Notes under the pieces: model-generated | The model's input: only the letters and a program-made list of their open reading frames with translations | Told to the model about the DNA's origin: nothing | Database searches by the model: none | Part shown: positions 1 to 8,103 of the stretch, piece by piece | Position numbering within the stretch: the stretch's first letter is position 1 | Layout: each line of letters opens with the position of its first letter | Made by a program: the position numbers and the translations under genes | Source: CAYRZF01 sp964428805 | GTDB lineage: Bacteria; Methylomirabilota; Methylomirabilia; Rokubacteriales; CSP1-6 | Reading direction: 5' to 3' | DNA length: 10,967 nt | NCBI GenBank assembly: GCA_964428805.1 | Contig: CAYRZF010000070.1 | Span: forward strand, 1 to 10,967

Positions 1-87
1 TCCGAACCCTCGCTCATGCTTCTCGCCCCCTACGGCGTGAGGACGCGGCCCGCGGGCAGCGGTTTCATCGCGCCGTTGTCCACCTTG

Positions 88-615
88 CTACTGGGTGACT
101 TCGATAATCTTGACCGCTTTCATCTTGTCGCCGACCTTGATCTTGTCCACGTGCTCCATTCCCGAGACCACATGGCCGAAGACCGTGTACTTCCCATCGA
201 GAAACGGAGCGGGCTGAAAACAGATGTAGAACTGGCTCCCCGCCGAGTCCGGATCCTGGGCGCGAGCCATGGCCACCGCGCCCCGCACGTGCTTCTGCTT
301 GTTGAACTCGGCCTTGATCGTGTAGCCCGGGCCGCCGGTGCCGTTCCCCTTCGGGTCCCCGCCCTGGACGACGAAGCCCGGCTCCACGCGGTGGAACGTG
401 AGGCCGTCATAGAAGCCCTTCTTGGCCAGCGTGACAAAACTCTCCACGGTCTTCGGCGCATCCTCGGGGTAGAACTCGATCCGGATCTCCCCGCCCTTCT
501 CCAGCGTGATAACGGCGGTCTGCTTCACCTTTTTCCTCCCTTCGGCATGGACGCCCGCGACGCCGCCCAGAACCCAGATGACGGCAATGGCGAGGACGAT
601 GAAGCGGTTGAACAC
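88..615 (-). CDS. Exported cyclophilin-type peptidyl-prolyl cis-trans isomerase
   Basis: Predicted to catalyse cis-trans isomerisation of proline peptide bonds in exported proteins. The 175-residue product starts with a signal peptide (residues 1-24: basic N-terminus, hydrophobic core, VHA before the likely cleavage), so it should act in the periplasm or at the cell surface. The cyclophilin domain covers about residues 32-175. It shows the catalytic-site FHRV (Arg77), FVVQGGDP (81-88), AGSQFYI (125-131) and FLDGKYTVFG (138-147). The GTG at 615 is chosen because AAGGAGG (623-629) lies 7 nt upstream; longer in-frame starts, such as the ATG at 672, fall on the promoter -10 box. A Leu (139) replaces the Trp of cyclosporin-sensitive cyclophilins, as is usual in bacterial members. 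It is divergent from the typA unit. Family assignment is firm; the exact substrate is unknown. Confidence 0.95.
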   Translation of the reverse strand: MFNRFIVLAIAVIWVLGGVAGVHAEGRKKVKQTAVITLEKGGEIRIEFYPEDAPKTVESFVTLAKKGFYDGLTFHRVEPGFVVQGGDPKGNGTGGPGYTIKAEFNKQKHVRGAVAMARAQDPDSAGSQFYICFQPAPFLDGKYTVFGHVVSGMEHVDKIKVGDKMKAVKIIEVTQ

Positions 616-622
616 GGTTAGG

Positions 623-629
623 CCTCCTT
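623..629 (-). promoter_or_regulatory. SD sequence fixing the GTG start of the cyclophilin
   Basis: AAGGAGG on the minus strand, 7 nt before the GTG at 615. This is a near-perfect anti-16S match at ideal spacing and decides the start over the longer open frame. Confidence 0.85.
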
Positions 630-670
630 GCTTGAGCCGGTCGAGCCGGTCCACTGAGATGGTACGCGCC

Positions 671-699
671 ATTATATGGGAGCCGCGGGGGCCGGGCAA
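671..699 (-). promoter_or_regulatory. Sigma70-type promoter of the cyclophilin gene
   Basis: The minus strand carries a perfect TATAAT -10 box (671-676) and TTGCCC as -35 (694-699, 4 of 6 matches), separated by 17 nt. Transcription would start near 664 and leave a leader of about 50 nt that includes the SD. An A/T hexamer this clean is conspicuous in such GC-rich DNA. Confidence 0.7.
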
Positions 700-712
700 C
701 GGGCTCCCTTTC

Positions 713-741
713 TTGCCGCCCCAAGGGGCGCGTGGTAGAGT
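713..741 (+). promoter_or_regulatory. Candidate promoter of the small membrane protein-typA unit
   Basis: TTGCCG (713-718) and TAGAGT (736-741) each match the sigma70 consensus at 4 of 6 positions with a 17-nt spacer. The spacer holds an inverted repeat, CGCCCC-AA-GGGGCG (717-730), that could be an operator or be incidental. The site faces the plus-strand gene starting at 791, back to back with the cyclophilin promoter. Confidence 0.35.
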
Positions 742-790
742 ACGAGAGCGCGATTCGGCGCCATTTTTGTCAATGGGAGGTGGAACGCTC

Positions 791-1035
791 ATGCCCTTGT
801 GGCCGGCCGAGGGACTCATGCCGTTCGTCCGTTTTGTCTTTCCCGGGTGGGCCCTCTGCGTGCTCGGCGGGATCCTACTCCTGATCGCCGCCAGTTACTG
901 GACCGTGAAGAGCGACGGCGTCCGCCTCCACGTCAAGCCCGGCTGGTGGCGCGCGGCGGTGGCCCTCGGCTTCCTCTCCTTCGTCGTCGGCACCGTGTGG
1001 CAGCTGGGCGGGTACGTCTGGATCGGAGCGGCGAC

Positions 1036-1048
<13 letters not shown>
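791..1048 (+). CDS. Small two-helix membrane protein, function unknown
   Basis: I do not recognise this 85-residue protein. It has two hydrophobic segments (about 17-36 and 53-72) joined by a short polar loop with basic residues (VKSDGVRLHVKPGWW), and it is rich in Trp. It is probably an inner-membrane hairpin. The ATG at 791 is chosen for GGGAGG at 775-780, 10 nt upstream; an in-frame ATG at 818 has only a poorly spaced GAGGGA. Its stop (1046-1048) lies inside the typA reading frame, a 13-nt overlap, so the two genes are probably translationally coupled. The hydrophobic pattern, SD and overlap with a conserved gene support it as real. It could also act as a leader whose translation sets typA expression. 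Confidence 0.65.
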
Positions 1049-2844
<1,796 letters not shown>

Positions 2845-2855
2845 AAGCCCCCTCA

Positions 2856-2888
2856 CCCTATCCCTCTCCCCTTGCGGAGAGGGTAGGG
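2856..2888. repeat. Palindromic hairpin element between convergent typA and helicase genes
   Basis: CCCTATCCCTCTCC (2856-2869) pairs with GGAGAGGGTAGGG (2876-2888) over 13 bp with one bulged T (2861) and a 6-nt loop. No T-tract follows on either strand, so it is not a canonical intrinsic terminator. Its wording resembles short dispersed intergenic palindromes common in GC-rich genomes. It may still attenuate convergent transcription or stabilise 3' ends. Copy number cannot be judged from one window. Confidence 0.6.
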
Positions 2889-2907
2889 ACCGCCGACCTC
2901 GCGGGGA

Positions 2908-4224
2908 TTACCGCCCGCGGCCGGGCCTCCGGCCCTGCTCGCCGCGTCGCGGGCCGCCGCGGGCCTGAAGCCTCTGCCGGCGCTCTTCAGCGTACCGGCG
3001 CCGCTCCTCGCCGGTAGGTTTGATCTCGGGAAGGAAGAGGTTGTCGTCGGCCCATTCGACCGGGATCTTCTGGCTGATGAAGCGCTCGACTAGCTCGAGC
3101 ATGAGGGCTGTGGCTTCGTCCACCAGGCTGATGGCCTTGCCCTCCGCCCCCATCCGCGCGGTCCGGCCGATCCGGTGGACGTAATCCTCCGGATCCTGGG
3201 GCAGGTCCCAGTTGATCACGTGGCTCACGCCCTCGATGTGCAGGCCCCGCGACGCCACGTCGGTGGCCACCAGGACGGGGAGCTTCCCCTCCTTGAAGTC
3301 GTTGAGGATCCGGAGCCGCCGCTTCTGGTCCACGTCCCCGGTGAGCGCGCGCGCCTCCCAGCCGTTCCGGCCGAGGCGGTCCTCGAGCCGCCGCGCCTCC
3401 TCCCGGGTGTTGGTGAAGATCAGGATCCGGCTCCCGCCCTCCCGCTTGAGGAGTCCGAGGAAGAGGTTGAACTTCTCCTCCCGGCCGACGTGATACAGCA
3501 CCTGGACCGTTTTCGCTACGGTTTTCTGCTGGGGTGAGATCGTGATCTGCGTCGGGTTGTTCATGAACTCCCAGGTCAGCTCGAGCACCCGAAAGGACAG
3601 CGTCGCCGAGAAGAGGAATGATTGCCGCCTCTCGGGCGGCGGCAGCCGTCTCAGAATGAAGCGCAGATCCGCGATGAAGCCCATGTCAAACAACCGGTCG
3701 GCCTCGTCAATCACCAACACCTCCACCTTCCGGGGCGACCAGACATTCTGCTTCAGGTAGTCGATCAGACGGCCCGGGGTGCCGACGAGCAAATCACACC
3801 CGGCCCGGAGCTCGTCCCGCTGCTTGGCGTAGTCGATGCCGCCGTACACGGAGAGGATGCGGAAGCCCGTGTGCCGTCCGAGGAGCCGGGCGTCGGCCTC
3901 GATCTGGACCACGAGCTCCCGGGTCGGGGCGATGATCAGCATCCGCGGCACTCCCACCCCTTGGGGGCGGGGCCCGACGCCTCCGGCCGTGGGCCCAACC
4001 CCGTCACGCGCGGGCTGTCGCCCTCTGAGGAGACGGGTGAATCCGGCGACCAGGAAGGCCGCGGTCTTGCCCGTCCCGGTTTGTGACTGGCCGGCCACGT
4101 CCTTGCCCTTGAGGGCGACGGGCAAAGCCGCCTCCTGGATGGGGGTGCACCCGACGAAGCCCGCGCTGCGGATCCCCCCGAGGACCGGAGCGGGAAGGTC
4201 GAGGGCGGTGAAGGGAAGGGCCAG
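2908..4224 (-). CDS. DEAD-box ATP-dependent RNA helicase (RhlE/RhlB-like), probable CTG start
   Basis: ATP-dependent unwinding or remodelling of RNA duplexes, acting in the cytoplasm in ribosome assembly or RNA decay. All family motifs are present (residues from the CTG): Q motif with Phe5/Phe23 and TPIQ (27-30), motif I SQTGTGKT (47-54), Ia PTREL (100-104), GG (128-129), Ib TPGRL (149-153), II DEAD (173-176), III SAT (206-208), V VATDVASRGLHI (319-330) and VI HRIGRTAR (350-357). The tail (about 390-438) is Arg/Gly-rich and basic, typical of an RNA-binding extension. No ATG, GTG or TTG lies between the upstream stop (4227) and the Q motif. A CTG at 4224 has AGGAGG 7 nt upstream, so I take it as the start; the product is 438 residues. 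A Gly/Pro-rich segment (69-93) enlarges the loop between motifs I and Ia. The start is inference; family identity is firm. Confidence 0.93.
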   Translation of the reverse strand: MALPFTALDLPAPVLGGIRSAGFVGCTPIQEAALPVALKGKDVAGQSQTGTGKTAAFLVAGFTRLLRGRQPARDGVGPTAGGVGPRPQGVGVPRMLIIAPTRELVVQIEADARLLGRHTGFRILSVYGGIDYAKQRDELRAGCDLLVGTPGRLIDYLKQNVWSPRKVEVLVIDEADRLFDMGFIADLRFILRRLPPPERRQSFLFSATLSFRVLELTWEFMNNPTQITISPQQKTVAKTVQVLYHVGREEKFNLFLGLLKREGGSRILIFTNTREEARRLEDRLGRNGWEARALTGDVDQKRRLRILNDFKEGKLPVLVATDVASRGLHIEGVSHVINWDLPQDPEDYVHRIGRTARMGAEGKAISLVDEATALMLELVERFISQKIPVEWADDNLFLPEIKPTGEERRRYAEERRQRLQARGGPRRGEQGRRPGRGR

Positions 4225-4226
4225 GG

Positions 4227-4469
4227 CTATCCCTCCTCGCTGATCAGATTCGCCTTGACGAGCGCCGCTTCCAGCGCGGCCATGGCCTTCTTGAGGTCGG
4301 GGAAGAACTCGGGGTTCAGCGTGACCCCCTTCTTCGTCGGAGCCGCCTCGCCTTCGGGAGGCTTCCAGTACACCCGGATATCGATGAAGGCGTGCCCCTT
4401 GTACTCCCGCAGGGACACACGGATCTCCTCCTCGGGGTTCTTCGCGATGGTGGCGATCAGCTGATCCAT
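4227..4469 (-). CDS. PC4/p15-like transcriptional coactivator domain protein
   Basis: An 80-residue protein made almost wholly of a PC4 (p15) domain. Visible hallmarks are EIRVSLREYKGHAFIDIRVY (15-34), then PTKKGVTL (44-51) and an amphipathic C-terminal helix (about 54-74). Family members dimerise and bind single-stranded DNA or melted nucleic acid through this fold; bacterial copies are thought to act in transcription or repair. The ATG at 4469 is chosen because GGGAG precedes it and the N-terminus fits the domain; an ATG at 4487 overlaps the tatC stop. It starts 14 nt after tatC ends and its stop is 2 nt before the helicase CTG, suggesting a coupled PC4-helicase pair on nucleic acid substrates. 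The cellular role here is inference. Confidence 0.82.
   Translation of the reverse strand: MDQLIATIAKNPEEEIRVSLREYKGHAFIDIRVYWKPPEGEAAPTKKGVTLNPEFFPDLKKAMAALEAALVKANLISEEG
4232..4237 (-). promoter_or_regulatory. SD sequence supporting a CTG start for the helicase
   Basis: AGGAGG on the minus strand lies inside the last codons of the upstream PC4-like gene, 7 nt before the CTG at 4224. The PC4-like stop TAG (4227-4229) falls within that spacer, so terminating ribosomes would be placed at the helicase start. Confidence 0.6.
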
Positions 4470-4483
4470 AGCGCTCCCTTCCC

Positions 4484-5245
4484 TCACGGCGCCGCTTCAG
4501 GCACCGCTTCGGCCGCCGGCCGGGGCCGCCGGCCAAAGATCCGCGCCGAGATGATGCCCAGCTCGTACAGGAGAATCAGCGGCCCCGCCATCAGCGCCTG
4601 GTTGAAGACGTCCGGCGTCGGCGTCAGGATCGCCGCGAGAATGAAGTTGATGAGAATCGCGTACTTCCGGTTCTTCGCCAGGAACTGCGGGGTGACGATC
4701 CCCACGCGCGCGGCGAGCGTGATCGCGACGGGAAGCTCGAAGATCGCCCCAAACGCGAGCGTGAACTTCAGCACGAAATCCACGTACGACCCGATCGAGA
4801 TCATCGGCACCAGGTCCGGTCCCGGGAACGTGACGAGAAACCGCATGGCAAACGGAATCACTACCAGCTGGGCAAACGCCGCCCCCACCAAAAAGAAAAG
4901 CGACCCGACGAGCACGAACGGCACCGCGAAGCGCTTTTCCTGCGAATGAAGTCCCGGCGCGATGAATGCCCACACCTGATAGAGGACCACCGGCATGGCC
5001 AGCACGCAGCCCGCAATGAGCGCCACCTTCATGTAGACCCAGAACGCTTCCGTCGGAGAGAGGAAGACGAGCTTTGTCCCGGGAATGGCCGCATCGAACG
5101 GCTGCCGCACGAATTTCATGAGACGCTCGGTGAAGTTGAGCGCAACCCCGAGCCCCACGAGGATGGCGACCAGGCTCCACAGGATGCGCTTGCGCAACTC
5201 CCCCAGGTGGTCCAGGAACGCCATCTTCTGGTCGTCGCCGCTCAT
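4484..5245 (-). CDS. tatC: Twin-arginine translocase subunit TatC
   Basis: Integral inner-membrane receptor that recognises twin-arginine signal peptides and, with TatA/TatB, exports folded proteins. The 253-residue product has the family's usual length and six predicted membrane helices (about 21-37, 70-95, 106-131, 152-177, 194-208, 213-232). Conserved features are HLGELRKR (13-20) with Glu15 in the signal-binding cytoplasmic N-terminus, SPTEAF (63-68), QVWAFIAPGL...EKR (90-105), FELPV (169-173) and TPTPDVFNQ (208-216). The tail is Pro/Ala/Glu-rich. The ATG at 5245 has GAGGA 5 nt upstream; Met8 is possible but less well supported. No tatA or tatB is visible in the window, so partners must be elsewhere. 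It starts 30 nt after thiD ends, in the same operon-like run. Confidence 0.96.
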   Translation of the reverse strand: MSGDDQKMAFLDHLGELRKRILWSLVAILVGLGVALNFTERLMKFVRQPFDAAIPGTKLVFLSPTEAFWVYMKVALIAGCVLAMPVVLYQVWAFIAPGLHSQEKRFAVPFVLVGSLFFLVGAAFAQLVVIPFAMRFLVTFPGPDLVPMISIGSYVDFVLKFTLAFGAIFELPVAITLAARVGIVTPQFLAKNRKYAILINFILAAILTPTPDVFNQALMAGPLILLYELGIISARIFGRRPRPAAEAVPEAAP

Positions 5246-5275
5246 GCCCGTCCTCGGATGCTTATCGGCACGACA

Positions 5276-6064
5276 CTACCAGTCGGTGAGGAAGTGGCGA
5301 AGCGCCCCGACGCCTCGCCCGAGAGCGAACCCCTCGCGGATCGCCCGCGTCACGTACGCCTTCGCGTCCCGCACGGCGTCGGAGAGCGGGCGGCCCAGGG
5401 CCAGGCCGGCGGCGATGGCGGCCGAGAAGGTGCAGCCGGTGCCGTGGGTGTTAGCCGAGTCAATCCGCGGCGCGCGGAACACCGTGAACTCCCGGCCGTT
5501 GAACAGGATATCCACCGCTTCTCCCTTGAGGTGGCCGCCCTTCACCAGGACGTGGCGCGGCCCCAGCTTTCCGATTTTCCGCGCGGCCTCCTCCATATCC
5601 TCGCGCGTGGCGACGGCCATCTCCGCCAGCGCGCCGGCCTCGTGGAGGTTCGGCGTGACAACCAGGGCCAGCGGGAGCATTTCGGCGATCAGCGCCTCCC
5701 GGGCGGCGGGCTCCAGGAGCGGATCACCGGACTTGGCGATCATCACGGGGTCCACGACCAGCTTGTCCACGCGATACTCCCTCAGCTTGGCGGCGACCGC
5801 GCGAATAATACCCGCCGTGGACAGCATCCCGCACTTCGCCGCGTCCGTCCCGAAGTCCGAAAGCACCGACTCGAGCTGTCTCGCCACGAACTCGGGGGGA
5901 AGGTTCTCCACGCCCTGCACGCCGACGGAATTCTGAGCGGTGATCGCGGTGAGCACCGACATCCCGAAGACCCGGTAGGCGGAAAACGTCTTCAGGTCCG
6001 CCTGAATTCCGGCGCCGCCCCCGGAATCAGAGCCGGCGATGGTCAGGGCCCTGGGAATGCTCAT
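5276..6064 (-). CDS. thiD: Hydroxymethylpyrimidine/phosphomethylpyrimidine kinase ThiD
   Basis: Phosphorylates hydroxymethylpyrimidine and its monophosphate to HMP-PP, the pyrimidine half of thiamin phosphate, in the cytoplasm. The 262-residue product has the ribokinase-like ThiD signature: IAGSDSGGGAGIQADLKTF (9-27), ITAQNS (41-46; Gln44 contacts the pyrimidine), VVDPVMIAKSGDPLL (103-117), VTPNLHEA (136-143) and the anion-hole/catalytic HGTGCTFSAA (207-216). The ATG at 6064 is preceded by GAGGAG with 8 nt spacing. The gene begins inside the end of rsmI (38-nt overlap), so translation is probably coupled. No other thi gene and no TPP riboswitch are visible nearby. A combined ThiD/PdxK-type activity cannot be excluded. 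Confidence 0.95.
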   Translation of the reverse strand: MSIPRALTIAGSDSGGGAGIQADLKTFSAYRVFGMSVLTAITAQNSVGVQGVENLPPEFVARQLESVLSDFGTDAAKCGMLSTAGIIRAVAAKLREYRVDKLVVDPVMIAKSGDPLLEPAAREALIAEMLPLALVVTPNLHEAGALAEMAVATREDMEEAARKIGKLGPRHVLVKGGHLKGEAVDILFNGREFTVFRAPRIDSANTHGTGCTFSAAIAAGLALGRPLSDAVRDAKAYVTRAIREGFALGRGVGALRHFLTDW

Positions 6065-6785
6065 TCAGGCTACTCCTCTTCGAAACCTGGTCAGTATACG
6101 CCCCGGGTCTCACCCGGACAACCGGGATCACCAGCGTGAACTCGCCCCTGACCGTGTGGGCCGCGAAATGGCTGAGGTGCTCGGCGACCGGCCCCGTGAC
6201 AATTTCCTCGAACTGCTTGGTCAGCTCTCGGGCCACCACCAGCTCCACGTCTCCGAACACCTCCCGGATCGCCTCCAGCGTCTTGAGTAACCGGTGCGGC
6301 GATTCGTAGAGCACGACGGTCATCTTCAGTTCCCGCAGGGCCGTGAGCCGGTTGAGCCGCCGCCCGGGCTTGGTCGGAAGGAACCCCTCGAACACGAAAC
6401 GATCGGCGGGAATCCCCGCTGCCGAGAGGGCGGCAACGACCGCCGAAGGGCCGGGGACGGGCACCACCGTCGCGCCCGCAGCGCGCGCCTCCTTCACGAG
6501 GAGGAACCCGGGATCCGAGATGCCCGGCGTGCCGGCGTCGGTCACCAGGGCGATGGACTTGCCCTCGGCCAGCAACTTCAGGAGGTGTCGGCCCTTGCGA
6601 AGCTTGTTGTGCTCGAAGTAGCTGGTCACCGGGGTGGCGACCCCGAAGCGCGTGAGGAGGTGCTTCGTGCGGCGGGTGTCCTCGCAGGCGATCAGGTCGG
6701 CCTCCCGGAGCGTGCGGAGCGCCCGGGGCCCGAGGTCCTCGAGGTTGCCGATCGGGGTCGCGACGACGTACAGAATGCCACTCAT
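6027..6785 (-). CDS. rsmI: 16S rRNA (cytidine(1402)-2'-O)-methyltransferase RsmI
   Basis: Adds the 2'-O-methyl group to C1402 of 16S rRNA in the decoding centre, using S-adenosylmethionine. The 252-residue tetrapyrrole-methylase-fold protein shows VATPIGNLEDL (8-18), ACEDTRRT (33-40), DAGTPGISDPG (83-93), PVPGPSA (109-115), LYESPHRL (159-166) and ARELTK (185-190). It is shorter than typical RsmI: the usual C-terminal domain after GEFTLVI (214-220) is replaced by a polar tail whose last dozen residues are encoded within thiD. The ATG at 6785 lacks a convincing SD and sits 3 nt after the T-tract of the clpX terminator, so expression may depend on read-through or an unseen promoter. Confidence 0.94.
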   Translation of the reverse strand: MSGILYVVATPIGNLEDLGPRALRTLREADLIACEDTRRTKHLLTRFGVATPVTSYFEHNKLRKGRHLLKLLAEGKSIALVTDAGTPGISDPGFLLVKEARAAGATVVPVPGPSAVVAALSAAGIPADRFVFEGFLPTKPGRRLNRLTALRELKMTVVLYESPHRLLKTLEAIREVFGDVELVVARELTKQFEEIVTGPVAEHLSHFAAHTVRGEFTLVIPVVRVRPGAYTDQVSKRSSLNEHSQGPDHRRL

Positions 6786-6788
6786 CCG

Positions 6789-6816
6789 AAAACAAAACGC
6801 GCCCCCAACGGGGCGC
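6789..6816 (-). terminator. Intrinsic terminator after clpX
   Basis: On the minus strand a 7-bp all-GC stem (GCGCCCC at 6816-6810 with GGGGCGC at 6805-6799, tetraloop 6809-6806) is followed by GTTTTGTTTT (6798-6789). This is a classical rho-independent terminator about 30 nt after the clpX stop. It ends 3 nt before the rsmI ATG, so it may also act as a leaky terminator setting the rsmI-to-helicase level. Confidence 0.8.
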
Positions 6817-6848
6817 CGTGGAACTCGGGCATGGCAAATGCCAACGCG

Positions 6849-8096
6849 CTAGGCAGACTCGGCCTTTTGCTCCATGATCAGGATCGGGCGCTCGTGGTTC
6901 ATGATCACTTCCCGGGTGATGATGCACTCCCTGAGCCCCTCCATGGAGGGCAGCTCGTACATAACGTCCAGCATGACCTCTTCCAGGATCGCCCTGAGCC
7001 CGCGCGCGCCTGTTCCCCGTTTCAAGGCCTTCTTGGCGATCGCGGTGACGGCATCGTCGGTATATTTGAGACGGACCTTTTCCAGGTCGAAGTACTTCTG
7101 GTACTGCTTCATGATGGCGTTCTTCGGTTCCCGGAGGATCTTGACGAGTGCGGCTTCGTCAAGATCTTCTAGCGTTGCGACAACCGGCAGGCGTCCAACG
7201 AATTCCGGGATCAGCCCGTACCTCAACAGATCTTCCGGCTGCACCAGCGCCAGGAGATCGCCGATCCGCCGGTCATCCCGGCCCCGGATCTCGGCCCCGA
7301 ACCCCATGCCGCTCTTCCCCACCCGGTTCTCGATGATCTTGTCCAGCCCCACGAACGCGCCCCCGCAGATGAACAGCACGTCGGTGGTGTCCACCTGGAT
7401 GAATTCCTGGTGAGGATGCTTCCGCCCCCCCTGCGGCGGCACGTTGGCAACCGTCCCCTCCAGAATCTTCAAGAGGGCCTGCTGGACGCCCTCGCCCGAC
7501 ACATCGCGCGTGATGGACGGGTTCTCGGACTTCCGCGAGATCTTGTCGATCTCGTCGATGTACACGATCCCGCGCTCGGCCCGCTCCACGTCGTAATCCG
7601 CGGCCTGGAGCAGGCGGAGGATGATATTCTCCACGTCTTCGCCGACATAGCCCGCCTCGGTCAGCGTGGTGGCGTCGGCGATGGTGAAGGGAACGCGCAG
7701 CATCTTCGCCAGCGTTTGCGCGAGGAGCGTTTTGCCCGATCCGGTGGGGCCGACGAGCAGGATGTTCGATTTCTGAAGCTCGACGTCACCGACCTCTCCC
7801 CCCGCCTCGATCCGCTTGTAGTGGTTGTGAACCGCCACCGCCAGGATCTTCTTGGCGCGCTCCTGCCCCACCACGTACTGGTCGAGGACGTTCTTGATCT
7901 CGGCGGGCTTGGGGAGGCGCCGGATCTCCCGGCTCTTTTCCTCCTCCCACTCCTCCGCGATGATGTCGTTGCAGAGCTCGATGCATTCATCGCAGATGTA
8001 GACCGTGGGGCCGGCGATCAGCTTCCGCACGTCGTTCTGGCTCTTGCCGCAGAACGAGCACTTCAGCACGCCGTTGGTCTCACGCGTTCGGGCCAT
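6849..8096 (-). CDS. clpX: ATP-dependent Clp protease ATP-binding subunit ClpX
   Basis: AAA+ unfoldase that recognises tagged proteins, unfolds them and threads them into ClpP. The 415-residue product contains the N-terminal zinc-binding domain (Cys13, Cys16, Cys35, Cys38), Walker A GPTGSGKT (116-123), pore-1 loop GYVGED (149-154), Walker B IVYIDEID (177-184), the RKH loop (225-227), GLIPEFVGRLP (294-304) with a probable arginine finger at Arg302, and sensor-2 TGARGLR (362-368). The ClpP-docking IGF loop reads MGF (264-266). The ATG at 8096 lies 7 nt after the clpP stop, with AGGGG overlapping that stop, so the subunits are translationally coupled. An intrinsic terminator follows the gene. 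Confidence 0.98.
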   Translation of the reverse strand: MARTRETNGVLKCSFCGKSQNDVRKLIAGPTVYICDECIELCNDIIAEEWEEEKSREIRRLPKPAEIKNVLDQYVVGQERAKKILAVAVHNHYKRIEAGGEVGDVELQKSNILLVGPTGSGKTLLAQTLAKMLRVPFTIADATTLTEAGYVGEDVENIILRLLQAADYDVERAERGIVYIDEIDKISRKSENPSITRDVSGEGVQQALLKILEGTVANVPPQGGRKHPHQEFIQVDTTDVLFICGGAFVGLDKIIENRVGKSGMGFGAEIRGRDDRRIGDLLALVQPEDLLRYGLIPEFVGRLPVVATLEDLDEAALVKILREPKNAIMKQYQKYFDLEKVRLKYTDDAVTAIAKKALKRGTGARGLRAILEEVMLDVMYELPSMEGLRECIITREVIMNHERPILIMEQKAESA

Positions 8097-8103
8097 ACGC
8101 CCC

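Noticed and set aside
1..87. Possible start of a further minus-strand gene (ATG at 17) or a 12-codon frame downstream of the cyclophilin
   Set aside because: Only a few codons are visible, with weak SD sequences, so nothing can be supported. The 87 bases hold no clear terminator either.
769..774. Perfect TTGACA on the minus strand as a second cyclophilin promoter
   Set aside because: No acceptable -10 hexamer lies 16-19 nt downstream; the better promoter is at 671-699.
2856..2888. Hairpin after typA as an intrinsic terminator
   Set aside because: Neither strand has a T-tract after the stem; it is listed as a repeat-like hairpin instead.
3938..3940. Internal helicase ATG (Met95) with a nearby GGGAG
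   Set aside because: Starting there would remove the Q motif and Walker A, leaving a protein without ATP binding.
4225..4536. Upstream ATG/GTG starts for the helicase reading frame
   Set aside because: They would translate the entire PC4-like gene and part of tatC out of frame into an Arg/Gly-rich sequence with no similarity to helicase N-termini.
4946..6139. A 397-codon plus-strand frame across tatC, thiD and the end of rsmI
   Set aside because: It lies opposite three firmly identified genes and crosses their boundaries; the composition is that of an antisense frame.
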